A stretch of 64,000 nucleotides of DNA from Onychostoma macrolepis (taxonomy: Eukaryota > Chordata > Actinopteri > Cypriniformes > Cyprinidae): positions 32,110,277 through 32,174,276 of the forward strand of contig NC_081156.1 in NCBI RefSeq assembly GCF_012432095.1. The letters run 5' to 3'. Shown piece after piece: positions 35,018-47,143 of this stretch. Numbering within the stretch: the stretch's first letter is position 1; every line of letters starts with the position of its first letter. The notes beneath the pieces are model-generated. The model was not told the DNA's origin. It worked only from the letters and a program-made list of their open reading frames with translations, and made no database searches. The position numbers and the translations under genes were made by a program.

Positions 35018-35345
35018 CCAGTCTTAAGTGTCAATTTTTTCGAATTTGAGATTTATACATCTTCTGAAAGCTGAATAAATAAGCTTTCCGTTGATCCATG
35101 GTTTGTTAGGATCGGACAATATTTGGGATACAACTATATGAATATCTGGAATCTGAGGGTGCAAAAAAATCTAAATATTGAGAAAATCGCCTTTAAAGTT
35201 CTCCAAATGAAGTTCTTAGCAATGCATATTACTAATCAAAAATGAAGTTTTGATATATTTACAGCAAGAAATTTACAAAATATCTTCATGGAACATGATC
35301 TTTACTTAATAATCTAATGATTTTTGGCATAAAATAAAAATGGAT
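35018..35345. mobile_element. Truncated copy of the GACCCTGGACCACAAAACC MITE
   Basis: Runs closely parallel to 48,398-48,745 (for example GAATCTGAGGGTGCAAAAAA and CTTCATGGAACATGATC). It lacks the terminal repeats present in the 48.4-kb copy. Confidence 0.85.
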
Positions 35346-35725
35346 AATTTTGACCCATACAAAGGCAAATGCCGCAAAGGCTTAACGCGGCACTGGGATT
35401 AATGTCAACATATATTCATCAGTGTATTTTCATTCCGGGAAAAAGCATAATATCTCACTTTTTACTTATTTTTAATTGAAGAATTCTAGGCAATTCTTTC
35501 AATGAACCGGGTAAATTGGCTCACAAATTGCATTAAATGCTTCATTCCTTAATTGTGATCAAACTGCAATAAGGGGGAAATATCATTTAGTAATTTACAT
35601 CTTTCAAATGCTTCATTTACTCTTCCCACATTTTTGGAGTAATTTACACTAATAATACTTCCACAAAAAGAAAAGGAATGTACATTAAGAAAGTAAATAG
35701 GGTATTGTTTTATTTAAAGTTGACT

Positions 35726-38700
35726 CTAAGGTAACAGAGACAAAAATGCACTGACTGTAAGATTATCGTTCATTTCATTTGTCCCTCGATGTATCTGCTT
35801 TTTCTCTGCAAAATGGAGAAAAAAAATTACAGAACGCTAAATGAGGTTAAATTAAGGTAAACAAATGCTTTTTATATATCTAAAATGAACAAAGACTTTA
35901 ATGGTTCCAGACTAGTTTATGAGTAACTAACGACTCGTCCATTAATTCAATGAATTTATAAGACAGTAAAAAACTACAAATAACTTACTATACAGTTGCC
36001 GTAACTTCCAAAGTGCTAAAAACGCAGTCATGACGAGCAGCATGACCCCACACACCACAAGAGGAAACTCCCAAACAGGACGACTGAAACGGATATGTTT
36101 GTTTATATACGACTGCTAAAATGTTTTTATCCATTCATGAGAAACGAATATGGGGAAGTGTGCTGGTGTTGAGCAGAAGGTCACCTGTGAGGGTCATTTG
36201 AGCTCATTACAGATGTACTTCTGACTGTTGTCCTCAGATTCTGGATGGGAGATGCTGTGCTCACTGGCATTAGGACAGAAATCAAATGCAATATGAGCAG
36301 ATATTATTTATACAAAAGATCAGTGATGCAATGTGGCAGAAGCTACATCAGCAACCTGTTTCAATAGGTTTCTCTTTATTTGCATAGGTAAACACCACTC
36401 ACATTTCTACTGATTATGTAAGAATGTAGTTTGTGGTGTCAGCTGTAGTCTCTGTGTGACATACGTGTTGTGGTTTGTGCTGTGACCAACACATGAACAG
36501 CCACCTGCTGCTGACCGGCTCCACACCAGTACCAGCCCGAGTCTTTCATCTCCAGCTGCTGTATCGTCACGGTGAACATGCTGTTCCTGTCATCGTGGAT
36601 GAAGACTTTCCTGCTGCTGAACGTTCCTTCAGAGTCCGTCACCACGCAGGAGTTCCAGTTCCCACTGCGACACCACCGCTTCTCACTGGACCTGCAGGGA
36701 AATCAAGGATGCGATGCAAGGATTTATAATGTTAATATGTATAAACACTTTATATATTAATGTTAAATAAGTCACAGGTTATGTGATATTCATATATCTT
36801 GCACTTCTTAGATGAGTCTGTTACAGATGTACAGTAGGTTACCTGAGGTTTATACTGTAGAGACATTCAACAGTGACGCTGCTGCCTTCATCTGCACTCA
36901 GCATACTGCTCACCGCTGACATACCTGCAGCACAACAACCGTCAGTCACACTCACTACAACACCTTCACTAATAAATGCCGATATTAACCAATATTACTG
37001 ACTGATACTGTAAGCAGATATAGCCACATTCCGAAAGGAAAATAAAATATTTTGTGACACTACATATATTTTAATTTGGGGGGAAATATGCTTAACTGTC
37101 ATGAAAACAACAATAATATAAAGTATAATATAAATATAAAATATAATATAAAGATATTAAATATTTTATTAATTTTAATATTATTCTTAGTTATAATGAA
37201 ATAAAATAAGCAATTATAAATATATAAAAACATTTAAAACTATATTTATTTAATCTCTACATTTGTTTAAATAAATAAATTATAGAAAATTTCTCTACTC
37301 CACCAAATTCTCAAAATGACATTTTGTTTTTGCAATTTTGAATCAACATACATTAAAGGACATACAAGAAATAGCAGCATAATGTATACTTTTTTTTTTT
37401 TTTAAGTATAAGTAATATTTATTTATTTGATTTTTCATTACAGTTGTAGGAATTCGATTGTTCTGCATTATAGTAATACAAATCAATATGGGGCAAAATG
37501 TCATGAAATCAATAATAATAACAATTCTAAACTCTTAATATTCTTAAAAAGACTTTACTTTCTTTTGGAAACGAATATGAAATATGACCTGAACATTTTT
37601 TTTTTAATTCACATAGCCATAGCATCAAAATAATCATCAGTAATAGACAAAGATTTATATAATATTAGTGCATCTCTAATAGCATGTTTTTACTATTGTT
37701 TCCTTTGCTAATTAATTAATTATTTTTGTAATGATGCAAGTTTAAATATTGTGTGTTTATGTATTTTCTGGCTTATGTTTCTAACATACATATCTATATT
37801 TCCCCCCTTACCGTGAATGACGCTGATATAAAGGGAGGCAGTGCTGTCAGACACCCACATTCCCCCGAGCTCCACCCCGCACCAGTACCAGCCCGAGTCC
37901 TCCTCCGTCAGGTTGCGCATGCTGACGGTGAACACGTGCTGAGTGGGGTCATCCGCGATCGTCACCCTTCCCTTCCCGTTAGGGGCTGAGTCCGGGTCAT
38001 CGGTGCGCGCGAGGCTCGTGCAGAACTCCCTCATCCGGCCCTGACACCAGTACTTCACGTGACTGATGTACTGCGGGTTATAGTGACACGGGACAGTGAC
38101 GGACTCACCCTCCAGCACAGACACATCTCCTACAGTGCTCACTGTGCAGAGACGACCTGAAAGATACCGAACACTTCAGTGTGCACTCTAGTCTAGATTT
38201 AACGATTAACAATAGTATTATACTGGAGGCGTGGGTTGTGGTTTTACATCCTTCTAGCAGAAACAACAGTTTCAGAGTTAAGCAATCTTCTTGCAAATTC
38301 CGGCTGTTGGAATATAACTTCTAGGAGACGAATTTAGCAAACATCCTTGCATATAAAATGAATACATTTCCATAAACAGAATAACAAAATGTAGCCTATC
38401 TTTATATGTCAAATGAAGGAAATATACTACCTCAATGGAATATGAGTACAACAAATATGACTATAAATGCATAATACTTAAGTATATGAGTAACATAATG
38501 CAGTAATATGAATATAATGTAATAAAACCATAAAAGAATAAGTCATAATGCATACTATGAATGAATATGAAAAAAGAAAACAAAACCATATTGGAAATTC
38601 TGATACACGGTATACATAAACAGCAATAAAATGTAACAGTGAGCTCCATAGTAATCAGTTCTGCAGCATTCAAATATATACTGAAATACATATCATAACT

Positions 38701-39568
38701 TCAGTTATAATTGTTTTTCTTAGCCTAAAAAAATCAAAATGTCTCTCCAGTGATTGTTTGTTTTTGGCAATGGAGGACCACACACTGCCTGAAAATAAAC
38801 AAATAAATAAAACATATGTTCATTATAACATTAATCATAATGCCAGAATCCTTCTGGTTTCATTTACACTCATAATAGCAAAAATAAAAATAATAACAAT
38901 AATAATAACAAATAAATAAAAATATATATAATAAAATAAAGTAAAACAGTAAATAGTCACAACACCTTTATCACAACTGAAATAGAATAAATTGTCTTTA
39001 TAAGCTAAAACTCATAGATGTTTTGCTTATTGAAAATTAAACAATGTGTTTGTGCATGAAATGGCCGACTGCGTTACTGTGCCCAGGCCTGCTTTTCACT
39101 GCCAACTTATTTACTTTCAGTTTTTCATTTAACTAATTAAATCCAAAATATCCATCAGTTGTTGTCCATCAGTCTCCGACAAACAACAATCAAGCAGAAA
39201 AAGCCAAATAAAAATATTATATTTTCACATGAATATTCTAATGACTCTTTTGAAAATGAAATACTTAAAAAACATTGCGTGTTTGGAAAAGTTGAGTTAA
39301 TAGAAGGCACTCTAAAGTACATTGAGGAATTTGGGTCAGTGTTTTTCTTCATATGAAAACTCATCTAGCTGCAGCTAGAAACACTTCCAACAGTTCAATA
39401 TATTGTTCAGAAGAGAGGAAGTTTTAACGCATTGCCAATTTTGGCTGCAGAATGTCTTTGTAAACTCCCATAAACACAGCTTTGACAAATGCCTTTGTTC
39501 TTTTTCAAAAAGAATTATGAAAGCTCACCTGGCAGAAGAAAAACGATTAGAAGTAGCGGAAGAATCAT
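35726..39568 (-). CDS. pigrl-C: two-domain Ig-V membrane receptor
   Basis: CMRF35/CD300 or polymeric-Ig-receptor-like family. Exons on the minus strand: 39,568-39,529 (signal, MILPLLLIVFLLP), 38,156-37,812 (domain 1), 36,924-36,843 and 36,691-36,465 (domain 2 in two exons), 36,263-36,185 (Ser/Thr stalk), 36,083-35,989 (membrane segment FPLVVCGVMLLVMTAFLAL) and 35,805-35,726 (tail). They join in frame to 948 nt, 315 aa. Domain 1 has VPCHYNP, KYWC and DSGWYWC. Domain 2 has VECLYS, KRWC and DSGWYWC. The 30-residue tail has no ITIM, and the membrane segment has no charged residue for an adaptor, so signalling is not evident. Domain 2 is split by an intron, unlike in pigrl-A and B. The last exon's acceptor was chosen because it keeps the frame. 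Confidence 0.8.
36925..37811 (-). other. Intron of pigrl-C, AT-rich
   Basis: AT-rich with TATAAA-like runs; no exon or clear element seen. Confidence 0.5.
38157..39528 (-). other. Intron 1 of pigrl-C
   Basis: AT-rich sequence between the signal and domain 1 exons, with AAT/AATA simple repeats near 38,880-38,945. Nothing else supported. Confidence 0.5.
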
Positions 39569-41179
39569 CGCTGAGGTTAACAAACCATCGGACTCCCTCA
39601 TTCTTAAAGACAGCTGAGCTGTTGTGAGAAGGAATATTGCTGCGTTCACTCTCACTTCCTTCTGCCCTAAACTATGTCCAGATGTGGGAGCTTGTTTTAA
39701 CCATTTGTGCTCCACACTGCAATTGTGTTCAGTGCGATATTAATATATAGAGACTGTGGCTTCTGGTTTCGTTTAAAATAAATAAAATAAATAAATAAAT
39801 AAAATAAAATGTTTTTCAATGTTACATTTGTTACAAATTATATTTTTTAAATACATCTCAAACACAAATATTTACTAAATATTAAAACAAACACCACAGG
39901 ACCATTAAATTGTTTTTAAAGGCATTTAATTTGTTTCAACAACTTCCAGTGAGTTTTAGAAAAGTAGAAAAATGAAGGAACAAGACAAGAACTTATAAAT
40001 GACAATTCTGTCAAAACATATTGACATTGAGAGCTATGCAGACAGTTGTGTTTGTTTGTAGTTGTTCTGTTCTTGAGCTGCAGCATTTGGTCTTCATATC
40101 TGTGAAAAACAAACAAGACTCATTAGAGCTGGTTACAAAATAGCAGATTAGTTCATCTTGAGAAAACAAGTTACAGAAAATACATTTAGAGACAAAAAAA
40201 TATTTTGTGTTTTCCTAATGCTCCAGTAATTCATCCCATCATGGTTGTAGATGATGGCAAAAGACAATAATTTTGCAAAGTATTTTTTTTATTTATGGTA
40301 CGGAGGTACTGTACACCATTTATTTGGAAGCATTATTTAGCATTTAAATGTAAATTTTAGTCTTAAATTTATAAGCAATAATAAGCTGAGATGTAATTTA
40401 TTATAGGAGCATCACTTTATTGTATGCATAGACATTTACTTTATTGACAAGTGATGCAATGAAACACAGAATTATTTTCCATTTACTAAATTAGAAATAA
40501 TTAATTGTAAAATTAATCAATATGAAAAAAATACTTGATTAAAAAGTCTTTTGCAACTTCTTAATCGTGTAATCCTATTATAGTAGTGCACTTTGGGAAT
40601 CATATCTTCTGAAATACAAAGCAAGTTTTACACACAGCAAACAGTGACATATGACTTGGGACACACGAAATAGAAACAAACTGGATACAGTGCAAAGCGA
40701 TATATCGGTTTTAGAAATAGGATTTAAAGATTATGACACATCTGCCATCAGATGTAGCATTTGTAGCACTGTCAAAATTTAAAAACTAGAGATTTTGTTT
40801 TTACTAAAACTAATCGGCCGATGCTGATCATTTAAAAATGCCAAATATTTGCTGATACATTGGCTTTGGTGATATATTGAATCACTAATTATTCAAATAA
40901 CCATGTCTTTTGTCTTTGGCAATTTGATGGTGATGATGTGTATCTATGGAAGCCCGTTTCCGCCACTGAATAAAATAACAAAAAAAAGAGGTCATTGCGA
41001 TTTTTTATCTCACAAACTGGCTTCCATTCCATTCTATTTTGGTGCTTTCTTTTCTTTTTTTTGCTGTTGTCTGAACTATGTGACATAAACATTAGACACA
41101 TGAAAGTGATGCTGAAACACTCATCAGGTGTTACTGGCACACGCACCTGCTGTAAGAGGCACAGAGCAGATGCTCTCGT
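39569..41179. other. Intergenic, pigrl-C to dad1
   Basis: The promoter of pigrl-C should lie at the left edge and the 3' untranslated region of dad1 at the right. Contains one arm of an inverted repeat (40,283-40,425). No exon found; the open frames are AT-rich and short. Confidence 0.45.
40283..40425 (-). repeat. Inverted-repeat arm left of dad1
   Basis: The reverse complement matches 43,181-43,322 with only about three differences over 140 bp. Shared words include GTGTACAGTACCTCCGTACC and AAGTGATGCTCCT. Confidence 0.9.
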
Positions 41180-42019
41180 TCAGCCAACAAAATTGACGAC
41201 CACTAGATGCAGAACAGTGTGAGCAAAGAGGAAATCAGCGAACGCTCTCTCAGGAGACACGGTCAGGAAATCTCTTTTATTCTGAGGGTTGATCTGGATG
41301 CGAAGACAGACTGAAGATAGAAGAACATAAAGACACAAATGATCAACATCCATGTTCATATCAACATACATTTTGAACATTAGGTGACGTTAAAGTGCCT
41401 GAAAATTATATAGAAGAATGGATGCTGTTATTTATCTTTCTGATAACGAGATATATGCATATATGTAGTTTTTAAATTGTTTTATGTCTGCTTATGACAG
41501 TTAAATAAATTAAAATAAAACTACGCATTTGTAAGTTATACATATTTACAATTATAATAGAATGAAAGTGTATACACACATACATATATATATAGTATAC
41601 ATTAAATGACATACATTATGTATACCAAAATCTTAAAGATACGGTTAAAAAAAACACCAATATTATTATTTGCCTTTTAAGGTCCAAGAAGCCCTTACTG
41701 ATATTATAAATGGAGCGCGGTAATATAAATTTGACAAGTAGACAATATTACCACTAAAACAAAATAACGTTTGGCTCTTGTCAAATATGATTAAATAAGT
41801 GTAAGTACCAGCCAGTATGAAGGATCCCACACACGAAATGAATCCAGATAAGAAGCTGTTGAAGGGAAAGGTTCCCACCAGCAGACAATACAGGAACTGA
41901 AACACTCCGGTCAGCAAAATATACAGCAGATACGCGTCGATCATCTTCAGCTTATTCGGTGTGCTGCTCCTGTACTCCTCCACAAAACGCGATATAACTG
42001 AAAACACCGAATTAGACAT
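41180..42019 (-). CDS. dad1: DAD1, oligosaccharyltransferase subunit
   Basis: Two coding exons, 42,019-41,809 and 41,310-41,180, join to 342 nt: 113 aa, the same length as the human protein. DAD1 is a small membrane subunit of the oligosaccharyltransferase complex, which N-glycosylates proteins in the endoplasmic reticulum; its loss triggers apoptosis in mutant cells. The sequence shows the family signatures AYLLYILLTG, LVGTFPFNSFLSGFIS, RIQINPQNK and SPERAFADFLFA, and three hydrophobic segments (about residues 30-50, 55-75 and 92-112). The donor is GTACTT after ILA and the acceptor TTCAG before CLRIQ; V is split. It is head to head with abhd4, 578 bp apart, an arrangement with conserved neighbours. 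Confidence 0.97.
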
Positions 42020-42597
42020 GATTTCTGCAGGAACTGCGCGCAGAAACCCTTGAAATCAAGCCTCTAGGAAATGAATGACGTGTAAGAGAGAGAGACAGAC
42101 GTGCGTCCTCTAAACCGTCCCCGCAGGAACTGCAGGTGGATTTTAGTTCCGGTGCTTGTAAAATACTTGTAACACACTAATCTTAATCACGCTTTCCATT
42201 TTCTCACACAGTATAATCTTACAGAGACAATTGTCAAACAAATTAATGTTTTTAATTCTCAAATGCATAATGTATTCAGGGTTTGTCTTTGTTTTGTTTC
42301 CAAAATGACTAAATTACTCAATAACATTCAACTTAATCAACTTAATAGTACACTGACGGTTTGAAACGTCAATATTTAATTATAAATATGTTCACAAATT
42401 AAAATAAGACTTGTTTGATGACATTTCACCCACTTCTTTTATTTCTGTGGCGCGGCTCCTTTAAAGGGGCTGACGTCAGCGTTACAAAACACAAACACAA
42501 CACGGCCCTTTAAAGTGACGGTTCCGGTAGCGAATACAGCAATATAAAGTATGGCAGTCTGTTCTCGTGGATTTTTCCTGTGTTATGTTTCATAATA
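42020..42597. promoter_or_regulatory. Shared dad1/abhd4 promoter region with CRE palindrome
   Basis: The 578 bp between the two divergent start codons hold a perfect TGACGTCA (42,471-42,478), the ATF/CREB consensus, set in a GC-richer patch (42,448-42,535). Two CCTTTAAAG-type motifs flank it at about 42,458 and 42,507. The CRE is about 120 bp from the abhd4 start. Transcription starts were not determined, and parts of this stretch are 5' untranslated region. Confidence 0.6.
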
Positions 42598-44843
42598 ATG
42601 TCTCCTGCAAACGCCGCGATGCAAGACGAGACTGACACAGAGTGAGTACCGTGTTTGAATATACAATCATAAATACACTCTTGAGATGCGAGTCGCTCAT
42701 GTAACATTAAGTTTCCTATTTTATGAAACGCTCTGTATGTTTAACATGTGACTATTTCAGAATCCCTGCAGTGAATGAGTGAAATAAAGCAATAGATTGA
42801 TTCATACTCGGTCTGTCATAATCTGTTCAGGGTGATCTCATAACGTTATGCAAAGTCATGCTTAGCTGTTACATCACTTTAGTCATGGCTCGGTTTTTGA
42901 ACTAAATAACACTTACAATAATTTACAACTTAAATTTTCTGCGTTATTATTCCTTATAGACGTGTTAATTTTTTAATTTAAGATTAAAATGTTGATTTAA
43001 ATGCCAATGGCAAGTTCCATTGGTGTACAATACAGTTCATAAATAAAATATTATGTTATAATAAAGTGATGCTCACTCATTCATTTTTCAATTTAAGACT
43101 AAAATTTACATTTTAAAGATGAATGGTACCTTTTATGCATGTCATGTACATTATAAAACAGAAATGGAAAATATTTAATAATAAAGTGATGCTCCTAAAA
43201 TAAATTACATCTCAGCATATTATTGCTTATAAATTTAAGACTAAATTTTACATTTAAATGCTAAATAATGCTTCCAAATAAATGGTGTACAGTACCTCCG
43301 TACCATAAATAAAAAATGTATTTTATAATAAAGTGATTCTCCTTAACTGACATTTTCTGTCTTATTATTGCTTATTAGAGTGTTTATTTTTAAATTTAAA
43401 ACTAAACTGTATCTTTTAGTGCTGATGTCAAATTTGATTCACATAGACCATAAACAAAATGTTTTACATGTTATAATAAAGCGATGCTCCTAACATTACT
43501 TAACGCTTTATTTAAAACCATTTTATTTCCTTTGTGTGTTAGCATATGAATTATGCCCTCAAAGCATTATTAATACTGGTTTTATTGCCAGCAGGTTACA
43601 GGCTTGTACTGTGTATAAAGGCAGATGACGTAACGCTGTATGTACACAGACCGATGACATGGACAGTCTCATAGTCCTTCCTACTGCTCTCATCCATTCA
43701 CTGACTTAAAATAATAATCTCTTTCTTCAGGCAGACCTCTGGGAACTGGTCTTGGTGGCCCTCTTGGAGACCAACATCCATGTCGTTATTGAAAAGTGCC
43801 GAAGCTAAAATTCTTGCCTGTAAGATCCTCACTGTCCCCTTTTAATATTTAGAAATTGTGTCCAATTATAATAATATTATAATATCTTATTCTCACTTTA
43901 TTTTAAGGTGTCCTTGTTACACATTACATGTACTTACTATTATAATAATAATAAATTATGCATAATTACATGCAAGTAACCCTAAGCCAAACCCTAATAC
44001 TAACCCTGACCATATAGTAAGTACATGTAGTCAATTAATATTACTCAGTACTTAAATGTATAATTACACTGTAATCGGGACACCTTCAAATAAAGTGTAA
44101 CCGTATTTTATTCATAATGAAATATTTATTGAGATTACATTTTATTTAAATATTTTTTTTATTTCATTACAATATTTTATTTTATTTTATTTTTATCCCA
44201 AAATAACATGTCTATTCTGCCTGTTGTTTAGGTCTCCAGAATAACGTTTGGTCCAGATTTGTGACGTTGCCAAATCAAAACAGAATATGGACCCTTAAAG
44301 TCACCAACAAATCAGCCCACAAACATAAAGACCAAGGTAGAGTTTCTATTCCTCTTCTACAGTGGCTGTAAAAGTATTTTGCACAGTTAGATATTGTCTG
44401 AGCCATACCGTGTCCCTGTCTCTCTTTAGATGCTCAGACACCCCTGGTGATGGTCCACGGGTTTGGAGGAGGTGTCGGTCTGTGGATCCGTAACCTGGAC
44501 GCTTTGAGTCGTTCTCGACCCGTCTACGCCTTTGACCTGCTGGGCTTCGGTCGCAGCTCTCGCCCCTCATTCCCGTCTGATGCCTCGTTGGCTGAGGAGC
44601 AGTTTGTTACTTCCATAGAGCAGTGGAGACAATCAATGGGGCTGGAGAGCATGATCCTATTGGGCCACAGCCTGGGTGGTTACCTGGCAACATCCTATAC
44701 CATCCAATATCCAGAAAGGTACAAAAAGCTTATAAATTATAGTGCAATAAATTTCAATAGTTTATAATAACAGCTGTCATTTACTGAGCGATAGTTCATT
44801 TAACCCCAAAAATAAAATAATAATAATAATAAAAAAAAAAAAT

Positions 44844-44940
<97 letters not shown>

Positions 44941-47143
44941 CATGTGACACAAAAAAATGTTTGGTAGAATGTTTTACTGATCCTTTTTTAATTGCTAGAA
45001 AATGTTTAATTTATGTCATGCATTATCAAATTTTGTTTAAAAATATAAACTTTTGGCAGTCTGAGCAAATAATGAGTCAAAAAAAAGATTAAAAGGATAT
45101 TTTTGCAAAAGTAAACCAAAATATAAAACCAAAAATATAAATGCAAAACAAATCATACAAAATATAAAATAAAATAAAAATAAAATTGTAAAAAAGAAAC
45201 AAAAAAATTGTTTGCTGAATTTCTTATCTTACTCTGTTTGTTGAAAATGTCTGCTAAATGTATAAATGTTAATGAAATACATAAACAAATAATTCAACAT
45301 AAAATCAAAAACACAAAAATCAAAGTCATTTTAAAGAAATATTGTACAAGCACACTATGAAATAAAAAATATTTCATCAAATTAATTTTATAGGTTTTAA
45401 AATATTAAACAAGTTTACAGTATATGTAAAATTTCTGACATTTGTGAACCATGTTATAATTGTTAATATTATGTACTACACGACCTTGATAGCAGTTGTG
45501 TTTTGTCCACTAGAGTCAGTCACCTCATCCTGGTGGATGCGTGGGGTTTCCCTGAGCGACCTCAGCCTCAGGTACAGGGGTCAGGAGGTCAAGGGTCAGA
45601 GGTTAAAAGGGTCTCGCCGCCTCGCTGGGTGAAAGCTCTGGCGTCAGTGTTCAGCCTCTTCAACCCTCTGGCCGTCATCAGAGCGGCCGGACCTTGGGGT
45701 GAGTATGACGACTGCGTTACTGTCCACTGACTAGCGTACTAACTGAAATGTAACCTCATATTTTACTGATCTAGAGCAATTTTCATAAGCTTTGTTCCTC
45801 ACATGAAGCGCACAGGACATGCAATTCGCTACTGATTTCAATAGCGTTCATCAGTAAAGCTAAGCTGCATCGTCAAAGATTTCTGATGCTTCTGCTATAA
45901 TGACAAGGCTGCTCATTTTAATCTTTTTATTTTAAAAAACTAGGAGTGTCAGTATAGTAAAATCATAAATAATAAATTCCATAATTCTAATTATGGAATG
46001 TTCTTCATGGCTTACACTTATTAACAATGAAAGTTTCTTCTAGTTTGTGATTACAGTGTTAATTATTTTTACTCACGAATAGCATTTTCTACCTGATAAA
46101 TTATTTTTAAAAAAATCAAATTAATTTTTTATATAAAAAAATATATAATTGATTGAAATGAAAATAATTGAATATGAAAATAATTGTTTATTAAAAATGT
46201 AAATATATATTGAGAACCACTGCTCTATAAAAATCATAAAAATACAAAACTTAAAACAGTCAAATAATATATATATATACACACACACACATTTTTCTCA
46301 CTTTTTCTGACATCTTTTCCACTGTTGCAGTGCATTATGGGATTGACTTCTTCATGAATCTTGCATGTGATTATCCCTTAGACTTGAACAAAACTGGGTA
46401 TCTAATGCTGCTTTCCTTTTTAAAGCTTTAAAATGCTGTCTATGTAGGCAGCTTACTAGGTTTTGGGACACGAGTGAAGATTTGTTTTGATGTTGAAGTT
46501 GATGTTCATAATCTGTTATTCAAGACATCATGTCACACGTGTTCATGCAGGTCCAGGGCTGGTAAACCGATTCCGTCCCGACTTCAAGAGGAAGTTTGAG
46601 GATCTGTTTGATGACGACACCATGACACAGTACATTTACCACTGTAACGCTCAGAACCCGAGGTACAGTCTCTCTACAGATGCATTCTTCTAAAGATGCA
46701 GAAGAAACTGTGTGTGTATATATATATATATACACACACAGTTTAAATTGTCGTTTCCTCTCAGTGGTGAGGTGGGCTTCAAAGCCTTGTCTGAGTCTCT
46801 CGGCTGGGCCAAGAGGCCGATGGTTCAGCGTGTTCATCTGCTGCCCCCATCGATGCCCGTCAGCATGCTGTACGGTGCGCTGTCCTGGGTGGATGCATCC
46901 ACTGGAAACACAGTCGTTCAGATCCGAGGCAAAAGCCTTACCAGCGTCATGGTGAGAAATTATTGCGTTTTCAATGCGTGACACTTTTTAAACTCACTGT
47001 AGAGATTGGAAATTTAAAAAATGACACAAAATCTCTGGCTTTTCTCTGTACAGCTGATCGAAGATGCTTCACATCACGTCTACGCCGACCAGCCTGAAGA
47101 GTTCAACCGAGTGGTTGAGAGTATTTGTAATACTGTAGACTAA
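42598..47143 (+). CDS. abhd4: ABHD4, N-acyl-phospholipid lipase
   Basis: Eight coding exons: 42,598-42,641, 43,731-43,819, 44,232-44,336, 44,430-44,718, 45,514-45,698, 46,551-46,662, 46,765-46,951 and 47,054-47,143. All have GT-AG borders and one continuous frame of 1,101 nt, 366 aa. ABHD4 is an alpha/beta hydrolase that removes acyl chains from N-acyl-phosphatidylethanolamine and its lyso form, a step towards N-acylethanolamines. Visible motifs are WRPTSMS, the oxyanion MVHGFGGGVGLW, FDLLGFGRSSRP, the nucleophile elbow GHSLGG (Ser near residue 160), GPGLVNRFRPDFKRKF and the catalytic His region SHHVYADQ. The Ser separates it from ABHD5, which has Asn there. Against the human form it is about 24 residues longer, partly from a Gln/Gly/Ser-rich insert in exon 5. 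Start: first ATG in a short N-terminal exon. Confidence 0.95.
42940..43500 (+). repeat. Degenerate tandem repeats in abhd4 intron 1
   Basis: The ATAAAGTGATGCTCCT-like motif recurs at about 43,065, 43,182, 43,333 and 43,476, each followed by TTTAAGACTAAA-like sequence. Spacings are about 110-150 bp, with strong divergence between units. Confidence 0.8.
43181..43322 (+). repeat. Inverted-repeat arm right of dad1
   Basis: Partner of 40,283-40,425 in opposite orientation. It is one unit of the degenerate tandem array, and is more like the distant inverted copy than like its own neighbours. Confidence 0.9.
43894..44097. mobile_element. MITE in abhd4 intron 2
   Basis: Inverted ends CACTTTATTTTAAGGTGTCC and, reversed, CACTTTATTTGAAGGTGTCC, about 200 bp apart. 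Non-coding. Confidence 0.85.
44861..44936. repeat. (TA)n microsatellite
   Basis: About 76 bp of uninterrupted TA dinucleotides in abhd4 intron 4, preceded by an A-rich run. Confidence 0.98.

Noticed and set aside
41666..41808. Extension of dad1 exon 1 past the ILA codons
   Set aside because: The frame runs into the intron; the GTACTT donor at 41,808 gives the exact family length and a correct join to exon 2.
44346..44570. Minus-strand frame opposite abhd4 exon 4
   Set aside because: Antisense to a conserved coding exon with correct splice borders.
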